Counted from the first letter of the stretch, positions 17,458 through 27,130 are shown. The stretch: DNA of 47,536 nt from Pseudoselenomonas ruminantium (GCA_902780915.1 CACZHK010000009.1:1-47536); one strand, 5' to 3'. Translations and numbers: made by a program. The notes: generated by a model from the sequence alone, not told the origin.

Positions 17458-19455
17458 TCAGTTGTGGGCGGTGGTGGTTATGTTGTCGCCGTTGATTGTG
17501 AATTCGACAAGGTTGGAGAGGGCGGTTTCGTTGTTGGGGGAGACGAATTCAAAGAAGTAGGCATAGAAACCGTCGCCCGTTTCTTCGTCGCGCATGATGA
17601 GATGCTTCCCTGCCTTGAAAGTATCCACATCCACGCTGTAAATGGTGTTGTCGGGATCTGATAATCTCGAGGCGTTGTGTATGGTTGTGATATTATCGTC
17701 AGGTTTTATCTGGATGAGGTTCCTGTCGCCCATGCCGTTTTCATCAATGGCTTTGCGTGCTCCCAGGATGTAGTATTTCTGGGTGTTATAGTTATAGATG
17801 GCTTGCAGGTTGCATCTGATGCCATTAAGTTTGATGGGGATGGAGTACATATTGTAGCCGTCTTCTTCGGCTGTGATGTCCACATAGACAGGGTAACCGT
17901 TTAGCATGGGCCAGGTGCCATTGAAATTGTCTTTTATGATGCCGGTGTCCCAGTCTGCGTTGACATTTGCATCGTTGCCAAGGTCGAGGATGAGATCCTC
18001 TTTTTCATCGACGTAAGTCAGATGGCAGCGGACACTGGAAATCTGGTCCATCTGCTTCTGGGTGAGTTTGACAAAGGCAGAGCCATCATTGTCCACATGT
18101 ACGGGGGTATCTTCCAGGGCTGACACGTTGAAGATGCCGAAGCCCGGTTCTTCGTCTATGACGCTGGCGGGGAACAGGACCATGGGTTTCTCACCTGCCA
18201 GCAGCTGGCGGCCCTCCTGGGGCATCTGGCCGTACATGAAATAGCTGTACAGGCATTTCTGGGGCAGGGGGGCGGCTTTCTGGGACATATAGTTTCTCAG
18301 ATCGCTGGCCTGGTTGCTGTAGGGGTAGAAGCAGGAGAGGCCGGTGCTCCATTTCCGATAGGCACCATGGACGTTGTAGGTCACAGCGAGCTTCAGGGCC
18401 TGGTCGAGGGTCTGGGCATCCCCCCGCATCAGGTTGTTGGTCTCATAGGTCAGATCACCCAGATCTAGCATGTTGGCATAGCCCTGGGTGCTGGTATTGC
18501 CGCCGTAGTGCTCTGTCTCTCTGGCTGCCCGGTCAAAGGCCCGGAAAAATTCCTGGGGGTTGGCGTCAGCCTGGCGCAGGGCCTCTATGCCGTAGGCCTC
18601 GTAGGCATTGCGGAGGGTGGGCATATACGAGAGGTCGATGCAGGACATGGTGGCGGTATCATCAGTGCCTGCCTTGCGGCAGCTTTCCATGTAGGTGTCG
18701 CAGATGATCTTTCCCAGGGCGGCACCGTCCATGGCGGGATTGCTGCCCAGGGCACTCAGCCATTTGTCGTATTGCCAGCCCAGGCCGGACTCCAGTTCTT
18801 CGGAGGCTGTCATGTAGCGGGAAAGGCCATGGAGGGCGTTGGCCATGTCATAGCTTGCCATGAGGCAGGCATCAATGCCTACCATTTCAAAGGGAGGATT
18901 GCCGGGGTCAGGGGTATGTACCGCGGCAAAGGCTTCCTGTATGTCGTTGAGGCTCAGGGTACTGCCTGTGCGCTCGTCCATGCAGAGGCCGTTGGCGCTG
19001 CCGCCGCCATGGTCCCAAAAGACAAAGACCCTGTGGTCGGCAGCGTAGTTGTCCTTGCCGTATTGCAGGAAGTCTCTCAGGGTGTCACCGTCACCCATAT
19101 CGCGGTCCGGCAGGACTTCCAGTTCGTACAGTTCGCCCTGGCTGTATAAGTAGCGTCCTATTTGCCCGTCGGGGACGGCAGTGTTTTGCCAGCTGTTGCT
19201 GCCGCCTGTCTGGATCAGCACATTCACATTGGCGGGAAGGCTGGCCTTCAGCACTTCCTTGATATCTTCGGTGGCGGCTCCGTTCTCCGATTCCAGATCC
19301 GAGCCGCACAGGTACCAGTAAACCAGCCACTCATCCGTGGCGCTATAAGCCAGGGCAAGCCCCTGCGGGCTGATGGCCTGCAGCAGGAGGGCCAGGACCA
19401 TAGCCACGGCCAGCCGCAGGAGCCTGGCTGCTTGAAGCATATCGCGCGTTTTCAT
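17458..19455 (-). CDS. Secreted clostripain-family (C11) cysteine protease
   Basis: 665 residues with a signal peptide (hydrophobic run about 15-35, cleavage near LALA-YS). Clostripain-type features are WLVYWYLCGSDLES at the mature N terminus, FVFWDHGGGSANG with the catalytic His, and MVGIDACLMASYDMAN with the catalytic Cys. C11 enzymes are calcium-activated, Arg/Lys-specific proteases that often self-process. The C-terminal 250 residues are beta-rich, without a recognised anchor. It is the last gene of a three-gene minus-strand operon, 21 bases after the GT2-GH3 fusion. Possible substrates include the secreted product of the first gene, but this is inference. Confidence 0.88.
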   Translation of the reverse strand: MKTRDMLQAARLLRLAVAMVLALLLQAISPQGLALAYSATDEWLVYWYLCGSDLESENGAATEDIKEVLKASLPANVNVLIQTGGSNSWQNTAVPDGQIGRYLYSQGELYELEVLPDRDMGDGDTLRDFLQYGKDNYAADHRVFVFWDHGGGSANGLCMDERTGSTLSLNDIQEAFAAVHTPDPGNPPFEMVGIDACLMASYDMANALHGLSRYMTASEELESGLGWQYDKWLSALGSNPAMDGAALGKIICDTYMESCRKAGTDDTATMSCIDLSYMPTLRNAYEAYGIEALRQADANPQEFFRAFDRAARETEHYGGNTSTQGYANMLDLGDLTYETNNLMRGDAQTLDQALKLAVTYNVHGAYRKWSTGLSCFYPYSNQASDLRNYMSQKAAPLPQKCLYSYFMYGQMPQEGRQLLAGEKPMVLFPASVIDEEPGFGIFNVSALEDTPVHVDNDGSAFVKLTQKQMDQISSVRCHLTYVDEKEDLILDLGNDANVNADWDTGIIKDNFNGTWPMLNGYPVYVDITAEEDGYNMYSIPIKLNGIRCNLQAIYNYNTQKYYILGARKAIDENGMGDRNLIQIKPDDNITTIHNASRLSDPDNTIYSVDVDTFKAGKHLIMRDEETGDGFYAYFFEFVSPNNETALSNLVEFTINGDNITTTAHN

Positions 19456-19476
19456 GCGGAGTCGTTTCCCCTTCCT

Positions 19477-22068
19477 TTATCTCTCTACCTGCCCCAGGAA
19501 GAATCGTATCTTTTCCCTGGTGCCCAGGAAGTGGGCGGGCTTGATCTGGTCGGGGGCTGTCTTGTGCTTGAAGCGCTGGATATCCCGGTAGAGCAGATGG
19601 CTTTCAGGGGAGAGATAGAGAGCCTGGCAGGGGGGCATTCCTTCCTGCCGGGTCTTGGCATAGACGGGGCACTCCTCGCAGAGGGCCTTGTCCAAAGCTG
19701 CGGAGAGGGCATCTTCCGGGGCTTTTCCTTCGGGGACTTCCAGCAGGATGTTGAGAATGTTTTTCTCGTCCAGGAAATAGGAAAAATCTGTGGGAGCAAG
19801 GGAGAGGACCCTGGCTCCTTTTTTGATGGCTCCGTAGACATCCCCTTCCCAGAGCAGCCCGCCGGGCAGGGGCAGAGCCTCTCCCTTCCTGCCTGCATAG
19901 GCAAAGTGCAGGTGGCCTTCGCTGAGGCTCCTGACTTCCAGGATGTCTTCGGTGGCGTAGCGGTAAAGCCCTGCCCTGTTGGTGAGGATGAGCTCGTACT
20001 GCTTTCCCTCCTGCACCTCGCTGAGGAGGAGGGGGTGGGCACTGCTGTCCGGGGTCTCCGGGAAGGGGCGGAATTCGTAGAAATTCTTCCCCGTCAGAAG
20101 CTCGTATTCATCTGTGCCGGGGATGCTCTTGCCCAGCAGAGCCTCCGAGGCGGCGAAGAAGCCGTTGTCCCAGGGAAGGTCGCCCAGGTATCTGCCCAGA
20201 GCCTCCCGATAGATGGCCTGGCTGCCGGTGCCGATGGCGATGATCTTTTTGAGGTGCGGCCAGATGAGGGTGGCCACGGGGCGGTGGAAGCCCTCTGCGA
20301 AAATCTCCTTGAGGGCCGCTGCCCGTTCTGGATCGGGAATGAGGCACCTTTCCAGCTGCTGGCGGTAGTCCTTGGGCAGGTCGATGGTATGGGTGAGGGT
20401 TCCCTCTGCCAGATCCTTGACCAGTTCCTGCCAGTGGCTCTCCAGGAAGGAGAAGGCCTCCAGCACGCCCCAGGCAAAGGGGGCGAAAATCTGCTCTGCC
20501 AGCTGCTCGCTCAGGGCGAAGTACAGCCGCAGGTAGAGGGTGTCCAAGGCCTGGGGGGGGAAGAGCAGTTCCCTGGGGGCGGTGAAGCCTGCGTGGCTGA
20601 CCCCCAGACGCTGCTGGTCGCGGTGGCAGAAATCTTCTATGAGCCTGCCGAAGATGGTGTTCAGGGCGGCCTGGTCATTGTAGTGTCTTTCCTGAGGCAG
20701 GCTCTCTCCCAGCAGGATAGTGACCTTGCCCCGCAGGAGCTGGGCGAAATAGTCCTCGTAGGGAGATAGGTGTTCCCGGGTGGCGGGCAGCAGCTTCGGC
20801 GCGCCTGAGGTGCCGGAGGTGAGCAGATAGCAGGGGATGGCATCGGCCACGAAGATGCCGCTTTCCCCTATCTGAGTCTGGAGCCGCACCAGGGGCGCAT
20901 AGACCTCATAGCTGCTCACGGGCACCCGGGTCTGGTAGCCCTGGGCGCTGCGGAGGCTGGCGAAGTTGTAGCGGCGGCCGTAGTCCGTGTCCTTGTTGCG
21001 GGACAGGATTTCCTGCAGGATGCCCTGGCCGTCCAGGATCTCCTTGATGGTGCCGCCCTGGTCGAAATTCTCCGGGTGCAGGATGACTTCCCGGGGCAGG
21101 GAATAGCATTTCCTGGCCTCCTCGGGGGAGATCAGCTTGGTGGCGGGCAGCAGGCGTATCTCGTGGACATAAGGCTCCAGGATTTCCTTGATCGCCCGGC
21201 GATGGGCGAGAGTCAGATGCTTGGAATTGAGCATGACCATGGAGAAAGTGGAGAGCAAGAGAGCCATGAGCTCGTCGATATAGATGCCGTTGTTGTAAGC
21301 GGCTTCAAAGATTTTCTTGAAGCCCGCCGCATAGGAAACCAGGGTCTCCCCGTCCTTTTCCACCATGCTCTGCACCAGGGACTTGCTGTTGATGAAATAG
21401 TGGTAGCCTATGAGCTGGGGCAGGTAGCAGACGCGGCCCGCCTTGCCATAGACTTCGATGAGGAAGAGCACATCCTCGGTGAAGGGCACGGTCTCGTCAA
21501 AGGTGAAATTGTGGCGAGACAAAAAATCCCGCTTATAGAGCCGCGAGGTCACCATGCCCCAGAAAAGGCCGCCGAACATCTTCTTGTCGTCCCAGTGCTC
21601 CCTTTCCATGACAATCTCCGACTGGGTCTGGTCCCAGAGGACGATCTCCGTGGCGGGCATGAGGCCTTCGGTTTCCATTTCGTATTCCCGGCGGAAGACC
21701 ACCAGGTCTGACTGGGTTCTTTGCAGGTGCAAGAGAGCCTTCTGGAGACATTCCGGCGTGTAGCCGTCATCTGCATCCAGAAAGCCCAAAAAGGGAGCTG
21801 TGGCCAGCTTCATGCCGAAATTCCGGGGGCTGGAGGGGGTGTGCAGGTCGTTGTCCAGCTCACGGATGATGATGTTCTCGTGGCCGTCCAGCATTTCATG
21901 CACGGCGGCCTTGTATTTCTCCTCGGTATTGTGCAGGACTACAATCCACTGGATGCTGGAAAAGTCCAGGGTCTGCTTCTGCAGGGATTCGTAAGCGTAG
22001 CGGAACATCTTGGGGTCTACGTTGTGAAAGGGCGTGACGATGGACACCTGATAGTTTGCTTCTCTCAT
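19477..22068 (-). CDS. Glycosyltransferase family 2 / GH3-type acyl-adenylase fusion
   Basis: 863 residues. Residues 1-300: GT-A glycosyltransferase 2, starting VSIVTPFHNVDPKMF, with NFGMKLATAPFLGFLDADD (DXD at 98-101) and FTEDVLFLIEVY. Residues 335-863: a GH3 (auxin-responsive, firefly-luciferase-like) amide synthetase: LQEILSRNKDTDYGRRY near 351, P-loop LLTSGTSGAPKLLP (415-428), and LTNRAGLYRYATEDILEV (695-712), matching the ATP-ribose-binding Tyr/Asp block. GH3 enzymes adenylate a carboxylic acid and join it to an amine. The fusion suggests that a nucleotide-sugar transfer and an acyl-amide step modify the same product. A clear GGGAGAA site precedes ATG. No signal peptide or TM segment is seen, so it is cytosolic. 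Confidence 0.87.
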   Translation of the reverse strand: MREANYQVSIVTPFHNVDPKMFRYAYESLQKQTLDFSSIQWIVVLHNTEEKYKAAVHEMLDGHENIIIRELDNDLHTPSSPRNFGMKLATAPFLGFLDADDGYTPECLQKALLHLQRTQSDLVVFRREYEMETEGLMPATEIVLWDQTQSEIVMEREHWDDKKMFGGLFWGMVTSRLYKRDFLSRHNFTFDETVPFTEDVLFLIEVYGKAGRVCYLPQLIGYHYFINSKSLVQSMVEKDGETLVSYAAGFKKIFEAAYNNGIYIDELMALLLSTFSMVMLNSKHLTLAHRRAIKEILEPYVHEIRLLPATKLISPEEARKCYSLPREVILHPENFDQGGTIKEILDGQGILQEILSRNKDTDYGRRYNFASLRSAQGYQTRVPVSSYEVYAPLVRLQTQIGESGIFVADAIPCYLLTSGTSGAPKLLPATREHLSPYEDYFAQLLRGKVTILLGESLPQERHYNDQAALNTIFGRLIEDFCHRDQQRLGVSHAGFTAPRELLFPPQALDTLYLRLYFALSEQLAEQIFAPFAWGVLEAFSFLESHWQELVKDLAEGTLTHTIDLPKDYRQQLERCLIPDPERAAALKEIFAEGFHRPVATLIWPHLKKIIAIGTGSQAIYREALGRYLGDLPWDNGFFAASEALLGKSIPGTDEYELLTGKNFYEFRPFPETPDSSAHPLLLSEVQEGKQYELILTNRAGLYRYATEDILEVRSLSEGHLHFAYAGRKGEALPLPGGLLWEGDVYGAIKKGARVLSLAPTDFSYFLDEKNILNILLEVPEGKAPEDALSAALDKALCEECPVYAKTRQEGMPPCQALYLSPESHLLYRDIQRFKHKTAPDQIKPAHFLGTREKIRFFLGQVER

Positions 22069-22092
22069 GGTCGTTCTCCCAGGCAGATTGAC

Positions 22093-22722
22093 TTATTTGG
22101 CAGGCACCATAAACTTCTTGTAATCGCCCATTTCCCGGGTGATGGCGACCTCATAGGGATAGTAGTTCTGGACCAAGGGCATCCTGGGGTCATACTCATT
22201 GTATTCCACCGTGATGGAGAAGGTATCATTCAGGAACCAGGTGGAGTTCATGGTTCCCTGCTTGACATTGGGACGGCCGAAGTTGTAGGAGAAATTCTTC
22301 TCTGCCCGCATGTACATCTCATCCGCCATTTCCCTGGTCTTGGCATAGAATCTGATGCTGTAGTTCCCCACCAAGTCCTTGTTGGCCACATGGGGGCGGA
22401 TGAAAACGCCGTAGATATAATCTTTTTCCTTCTTGATGTAGAAATCCGCCGGCTCATTGGGAGCGTGCTTCCAGCCGTTGCTCAGGAAGTCCTCCACGCA
22501 GGATTTGATGGGCTTGCCAATATAGACATTGAAAGCCATGGTGTCATCCTGGGTGGCCTCATCAATATCAGGCCGCCAGGCCTCTATCTCCGCCGCCTGG
22601 GCAGCAGGGAGGGCGGGAAAAAGGCTGGTTTCGAGGGCTGCGCAATCATTCACGCACATTGCTCCTGCATACATGGTCATGGCAGCTCCTGCCAGGGCAA
22701 AGGCTCTTTTCATTGTTTTCAT
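22093..22722 (-). CDS. Secreted protein of unknown function
   Basis: 209 residues with a signal peptide (MKTMKRAFALAGAAMTMYAG), then a Pro/Ala-rich stretch and a compact beta-rich domain with aromatic residues (YIYGVFIRPHV, FSYNFGRPNV, YYPYEVAITREMG). It is not recognised as a known family. It is the first gene of the operon with the GT2-GH3 fusion and the clostripain-like protease (gap of 24 bases to the next start). AAGGAAG lies 9 bases before ATG. It may be the substrate or an envelope partner of the two enzymes. Confidence 0.65.
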   Translation of the reverse strand: MKTMKRAFALAGAAMTMYAGAMCVNDCAALETSLFPALPAAQAAEIEAWRPDIDEATQDDTMAFNVYIGKPIKSCVEDFLSNGWKHAPNEPADFYIKKEKDYIYGVFIRPHVANKDLVGNYSIRFYAKTREMADEMYMRAEKNFSYNFGRPNVKQGTMNSTWFLNDTFSITVEYNEYDPRMPLVQNYYPYEVAITREMGDYKKFMVPAK

Positions 22723-22938
22723 GGTATTGCACTTCCTTTATGGTAATTTGCATGATAAAGCGAACAGGAATCCCCCCCGGGAGGAGGTGGATGATTCCCT
22801 GACTATATTAAATTCTCCCCTGGCATGCCGTTTTCCTGCCTGACTGCTGAGGCGAGACCTTTGCAGACTCAAAAAATCTCAGTGTGGTGCCTGCCTTTGT
22901 TTGCCCCCCATGCCTAAGGGCAGGGGGAGCATGTCAAG

Positions 22939-23820
22939 TCAAAACTTCAAGCACCCAACAGGCACAATGAATATGCCATCCTCGCGCCTATATGCAAAGT
23001 CCCCGACTCCAACCACAATCATCATGAAGGATGGTGCCGGCATCCTGGTGGTGTCTATCTTTGCCGCCAGCGCCTTGAGGTTGGCAGCACCTTCCTCTAT
23101 CAGCTTTTGGCCACCCAGCTTTATCTCAGCCAGGCCATAGCTGCCATTTCGGAGATGGATTACGGTATCGCACTCCAGGCCTGACTTGTCCCTGTAGTGC
23201 ATCACCTCGCCATCAAGGTATTCAGCATATACCCGCAGATCTCGCACACACATGGTTTCAAACATCAGCCCCATGGTATTCAGGTCATTCAGCAAGTCCT
23301 TGGGGCCTATGCCCAGCGCCGCCGTAGCTATGGAAGGGTCAATATAGTATCTGGTATCCGAAGACCTTATGGAAGTCTTGGATCTCAAATTCGGATTCCA
23401 GGCAGGCATGTCCTCTATTACAAAGATTTTCTTCAAGGCAGCAATATAGGAAGCTACTGTATATTCGTTCACTCCCTTGGCATCATTGGCCATGATGTCA
23501 TCTCTTATGGAGGTATTGGGAACCTGACCGCCCTGATTCCTGGCAAAAGACCTCATCAGCCGCTTTACCCGCTCAGGATTCTTGCTGACACCATCTGCCC
23601 GGTTGATATCAGACTTGACCACGGCATCGTAGTAGTCAAAAGCCTGGGCGAGAGCTGCTTTCTCCTTCATATCTACAGCAGGCGGCCATCCTCCTCTGCA
23701 TATCCATTTGGCGAGAGAACCATGATGATTTCTCGTTGCATGAGTTTGTCGGAGCTGATGCAGCTTGTATGATACGCTTCTCCTTTCAAGAGAATTTTTG
23801 AATTCATTCTAGTGGGCTGT
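22939..23820 (-). pseudogene. Truncated, frameshifted DUF4143-type ATP-binding protein
   Basis: A 243-residue piece (from 23670) covers the DUF4143 C-terminal region with TASYIAALKKIFVIEDM, GLMFETMCVRDLRVYAEYLDG and a nuclease-like GLECDTVIHLRNGSYGLAEIK. The frame is open further upstream as LAKWICRGGWPPAVD, a family motif. A neighbouring frame carries ILLKGEAYHTS, expected just before it, so there is a frameshift near 23715-23750. The P-loop AAA ATPase half is absent; an adjacent DUF1703 gene starts in the opposite direction. Family known from homology; non-functional by inference. Confidence 0.75.
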
Positions 23821-23892
23821 AGTCTCTGTTCCCTTTTAGTGATAAAATCATAGCAAGAAGTGCATGATTGAAGGGCAGGGGAGGAGATTGGC

Positions 23893-25461
23893 ATGAGAGA
23901 GCAGAGAAAGTTGCCCATTGGGGTGCAGAGTTTTATGAGCCTGAGGAAAGGCGGTTTTGTCTATGTGGACAAGACGCGCTATATATACGAGTTGGCTAAT
24001 AGCAGCAAGCAGTATTTCCTCAGCCGTCCCCGGCGCTTTGGCAAGAGTTTGTTTCTCTCCACGTTGAAAGCCTACTGGGAGGGGCGGAAGGAACTCTTTG
24101 AGGGGCTGGAGATTGAGAAACTGGAGCAGGGGAATGACGAGGCCTGGCAGCCCTATCCCGTGTTCTACTTTGATTTCAACGGGCAGAATTATCAGGCCAG
24201 GGCCTTGGAAGATGTGCTGGATGGGATGTTGTCGGAGTGGGAAGAAATATATGATTGTGAGAAAAAGGGAACATTGAGCGACAGATTCAGGAGGTTGATG
24301 AAAACAGCCCAAGAAAAAACGGGCAGGGACTGCGTGGTGCTGGTAGATGAATATGACAAGCCGCTTTTGGAGGCACTGGAAAATGATGAGTTGGAGGAGC
24401 ACAACAAGGCTGTCTTCAAAGGCTTCTTTGGCACCTTGAAGAATTATGATGAATACCTGCGCTTTGTCTTTATCACGGGCGTTACCAAGTTCAGCAAGGT
24501 GAGCATCTTCAGCGATCTCAACCAGCTGGAGGATATTTCTCTGTATGAGCGCTACAGTGGGATTTGTGGCATGAGCGCCGAGGAAATCTGCGAGAATTTC
24601 CAGCCGGAGCTGAAAGCTATGGCTGAAAAGCACCATATGAGTGAAGCGGACTGCTTGCAGGAGATGGCAAGGAAATACGATGGCTACCACTTTTTTCCCG
24701 ACTGTCCGGGCATTTACAATCCCTTCAGTGTCATAAATGCTCTGAGCAAGGGAGTTTTTTCGTCCTTCTGGTTTGCGACGGGTACGCCCACCTTCCTGGT
24801 GCGCCGCTTGAAAAATATGCACTTTGATGTGCGGCAATTCGCAGAGCACACCATCTATGCGGATGAGGTGCTTATAAGTGATTATCGAGCTGATAATCCG
24901 GATATTGTGCCCCTTTTATATCAGACAGGCTATCTCACTATTGTGGGGGCTGAGAGCGAGGTGGGGCCGTATATTTTGGGCTTCCCCAATGAGGAGGTCA
25001 AACTGGGGTTCCTCAAAAGCCTTTTCCCGGAGTACGCTCCTACCGCTACCACAGGCAGCGGCAAGGATATCTTTGCCCTGAGGAGCCGCATTCTGGAAGG
25101 AGACACAGAGGGCCTTCGGGATACCTTGCAGGCCCTCTTCGCCAGCATTCCCTACACCACCGATGATGCTCCCTTCGAGCATTATTTCCAGACGGTGCTT
25201 TACCTCGTCTTCACCCTGCTGGGCCAGTATGTGAGCTGCGAGGTACACAGCAGCCGGGGGCGGGCGGATTGCATACTGACTACGGATAAGTATGTCTACA
25301 TCTTCGAGTTCAAGGTGGATAAGAGCGCTAAAGAGGCTCTGAAGCAGATAGAGGCCAAGGGATATGCGGAGCCATTTGCCGCAGATGAGCGAGAGATATT
25401 CAAGATTGGCGTGAGTTTTGACTCGGAGAAGCGGAGACTCTCTGAGTGGGTAACTGAGTAA
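23893..25461 (+). CDS. DUF1703-type AAA-ATPase/PD-(D/E)XK nuclease (copy 2)
   Basis: 522 residues, with the same layout as copy 1: RPRRFGKS P-loop near 45, VVLVDEYDKPLL Walker B-like block, and C-terminal GRAD with D459, E472 and K474 (FEFKVDK). N-terminal and C-terminal blocks are almost identical to copies 1 and 3, whereas stretches near residues 100-140 and 220-310 differ much more. GGGGAGGAG precedes ATG. It is in tandem with copy 3 (48-base gap). All putative catalytic residues are kept, so it is probably active. Function unproven. Confidence 0.88.
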   Translation: MREQRKLPIGVQSFMSLRKGGFVYVDKTRYIYELANSSKQYFLSRPRRFGKSLFLSTLKAYWEGRKELFEGLEIEKLEQGNDEAWQPYPVFYFDFNGQNYQARALEDVLDGMLSEWEEIYDCEKKGTLSDRFRRLMKTAQEKTGRDCVVLVDEYDKPLLEALENDELEEHNKAVFKGFFGTLKNYDEYLRFVFITGVTKFSKVSIFSDLNQLEDISLYERYSGICGMSAEEICENFQPELKAMAEKHHMSEADCLQEMARKYDGYHFFPDCPGIYNPFSVINALSKGVFSSFWFATGTPTFLVRRLKNMHFDVRQFAEHTIYADEVLISDYRADNPDIVPLLYQTGYLTIVGAESEVGPYILGFPNEEVKLGFLKSLFPEYAPTATTGSGKDIFALRSRILEGDTEGLRDTLQALFASIPYTTDDAPFEHYFQTVLYLVFTLLGQYVSCEVHSSRGRADCILTTDKYVYIFEFKVDKSAKEALKQIEAKGYAEPFAADEREIFKIGVSFDSEKRRLSEWVTE

Positions 25462-25509
25462 AGTATCACGACCAGTGTTGCAGAAAGATGGATAGAGGAG
25501 TAGATTGTC

Positions 25510-27081
25510 ATGCAGGAGCAACGCAGGCTGCCTATTGGGGTGCAGAGTTTTTTGAGCCTGAGGGAAGGCGGTTTTGTTTATGTAGACAAGACGCGCTATA
25601 TATACGAGTTGGTTAATGGCAGCAAGCAATATTTCCTCAGCCGTCCTCGGCGCTTTGGCAAGAGTTTGTTTCTCTCCACCTTGAAGGCTTACTGGGAGGG
25701 GAAAAAGGAACTCTTTGAGGGGCTGGAGATTGAGAAGCTGGAGCAGGGACATGAGGGGGCTTTTGAGGCCTTTCCCGTGTTCTATTTTGACTTTAACGGG
25801 CAGAACTATCAGGCAGATACGGCATTGGAGGCTGTATTGGCAGAGCACCTGGACAGTTGGGAGAAGATTTACGGTGGTGATAGCAGCCTTTCCTTGTCGG
25901 GACGTTTCAGAAATCTCCTGAAAGCTGCCAAGGAGAAAACCGGCAAGGGCTGCGTGGTGCTGGTGGATGAGTATGACAAGCCTCTGCTGGAAGTGTTAGA
26001 AAATAACTCTCTGGAAGAACATAACAAAGCGGTTTTCAAAGGCTTCTTCGGCACCCTTAAAAGCTATGACGAGTATCTGCGCTTTGTGTTCATCACCGGG
26101 GTGACGAAGTTCAGCAAGGTGAGCATCTTCAGTGATTTGAATCAGCTCAATGATATCTCTTTGGAAAAGAACTTTGCAGGGATCTGCGGCATTACAGAAG
26201 AGGAGCTTCTGGGGACTTTCGGGCCGGAGATAAATGATATGGCAAGTGCCCTGGGCATGAGCAGGGAGGCGTGCCTGGAAAAGCTGGCTATGATGTACGA
26301 TGGATACCACTTTTATCCGAGAAGCCAGGGTGTCTATAATCCCTTCAGCCTTATCAAGGCTTTTTATGGGCAGGATCTGGGAGCTTATTGGTTCGCCACG
26401 GGCACGCCTACTTTCTTGGTGCGACGCTTGAAAAATATGCACTTTGATGTGAAGCAGCTGGCAGAGGGGGATATATGTGCTGATGCGTATGCCATCACAG
26501 ACTATCGGGCGGATAATCCTGATATCGTGCCGCTGCTCTACCAGACTGGCTATCTCACCATTGTGGGCTATGATGGGGAGGCTGGGGTTTATGTTTTAGG
26601 CTTCCCAAACAAAGAGGTGAAATACGGTTTTCTCAAAAGTCTTTTCCCGGAGTATGTTCCTACGGCAGTTCCGGGCAGCGGCAAGGATATTTTCACTCTG
26701 CGTAGACGAGTACTGGCTGGGGATACAGATGGCATAAGAGATACCCTGCAGGCCCTCTTTGCCAGCATTCCCTACACCACCGATGATGCTCCCTTCGAGC
26801 ATTATTTCCAGACGGTGCTTTATCTCGTCTTCACCCTGCTGGGGCAGTATGTAGAGTGCGAGGTACACAGCAGTCGGGGGCGGGCGGATTGCATCCTGAC
26901 TACGGATAAGTATGTCTACATCTTCGAGTTCAAGGTGGATAAGTCTGTCAGGGAGGCCCTGGCCCAGATAGAGGCAAAGGGATATGCGGAGCCCTTTGCC
27001 GCAGATGAGCGAAAGATATTCAAGATTGGCGTGAGCTTTGACTCGGGGAAGCGGAGTCTCGCTGAGTGGGAAACGGCATGA
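25510..27081 (+). CDS. DUF1703-type AAA-ATPase/PD-(D/E)XK nuclease (copy 3)
   Basis: 523 residues. P-loop RPRRFGKS near 45, VDEYDKP, and nuclease residues D460, E473, K475 in GRADCIL...FEFKVDK. It lies 48 bases after copy 2 in the same orientation, probably one transcript, and ends at a hairpin terminator (27131-27167). The segment PYTTDDAPFEHYFQTV and its DNA are virtually unchanged among the three copies. This shows recent duplication or gene conversion while the middle diverged. Function as for copy 1. Confidence 0.88.
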   Translation: MQEQRRLPIGVQSFLSLREGGFVYVDKTRYIYELVNGSKQYFLSRPRRFGKSLFLSTLKAYWEGKKELFEGLEIEKLEQGHEGAFEAFPVFYFDFNGQNYQADTALEAVLAEHLDSWEKIYGGDSSLSLSGRFRNLLKAAKEKTGKGCVVLVDEYDKPLLEVLENNSLEEHNKAVFKGFFGTLKSYDEYLRFVFITGVTKFSKVSIFSDLNQLNDISLEKNFAGICGITEEELLGTFGPEINDMASALGMSREACLEKLAMMYDGYHFYPRSQGVYNPFSLIKAFYGQDLGAYWFATGTPTFLVRRLKNMHFDVKQLAEGDICADAYAITDYRADNPDIVPLLYQTGYLTIVGYDGEAGVYVLGFPNKEVKYGFLKSLFPEYVPTAVPGSGKDIFTLRRRVLAGDTDGIRDTLQALFASIPYTTDDAPFEHYFQTVLYLVFTLLGQYVECEVHSSRGRADCILTTDKYVYIFEFKVDKSVREALAQIEAKGYAEPFAADERKIFKIGVSFDSGKRSLAEWETA

Positions 27082-27130
27082 AAAAGTGCTGCTAAGACAT
27101 AAAGGTAGCTCGAATAAGTTCGACACGATA

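Noticed and set aside
19162..20769. A 535-residue plus-strand open frame over the protease and GT2-GH3 genes
   Set aside because: It spans the gap between two confident minus-strand genes and has low-complexity composition; it is a shadow of high-GC coding DNA.
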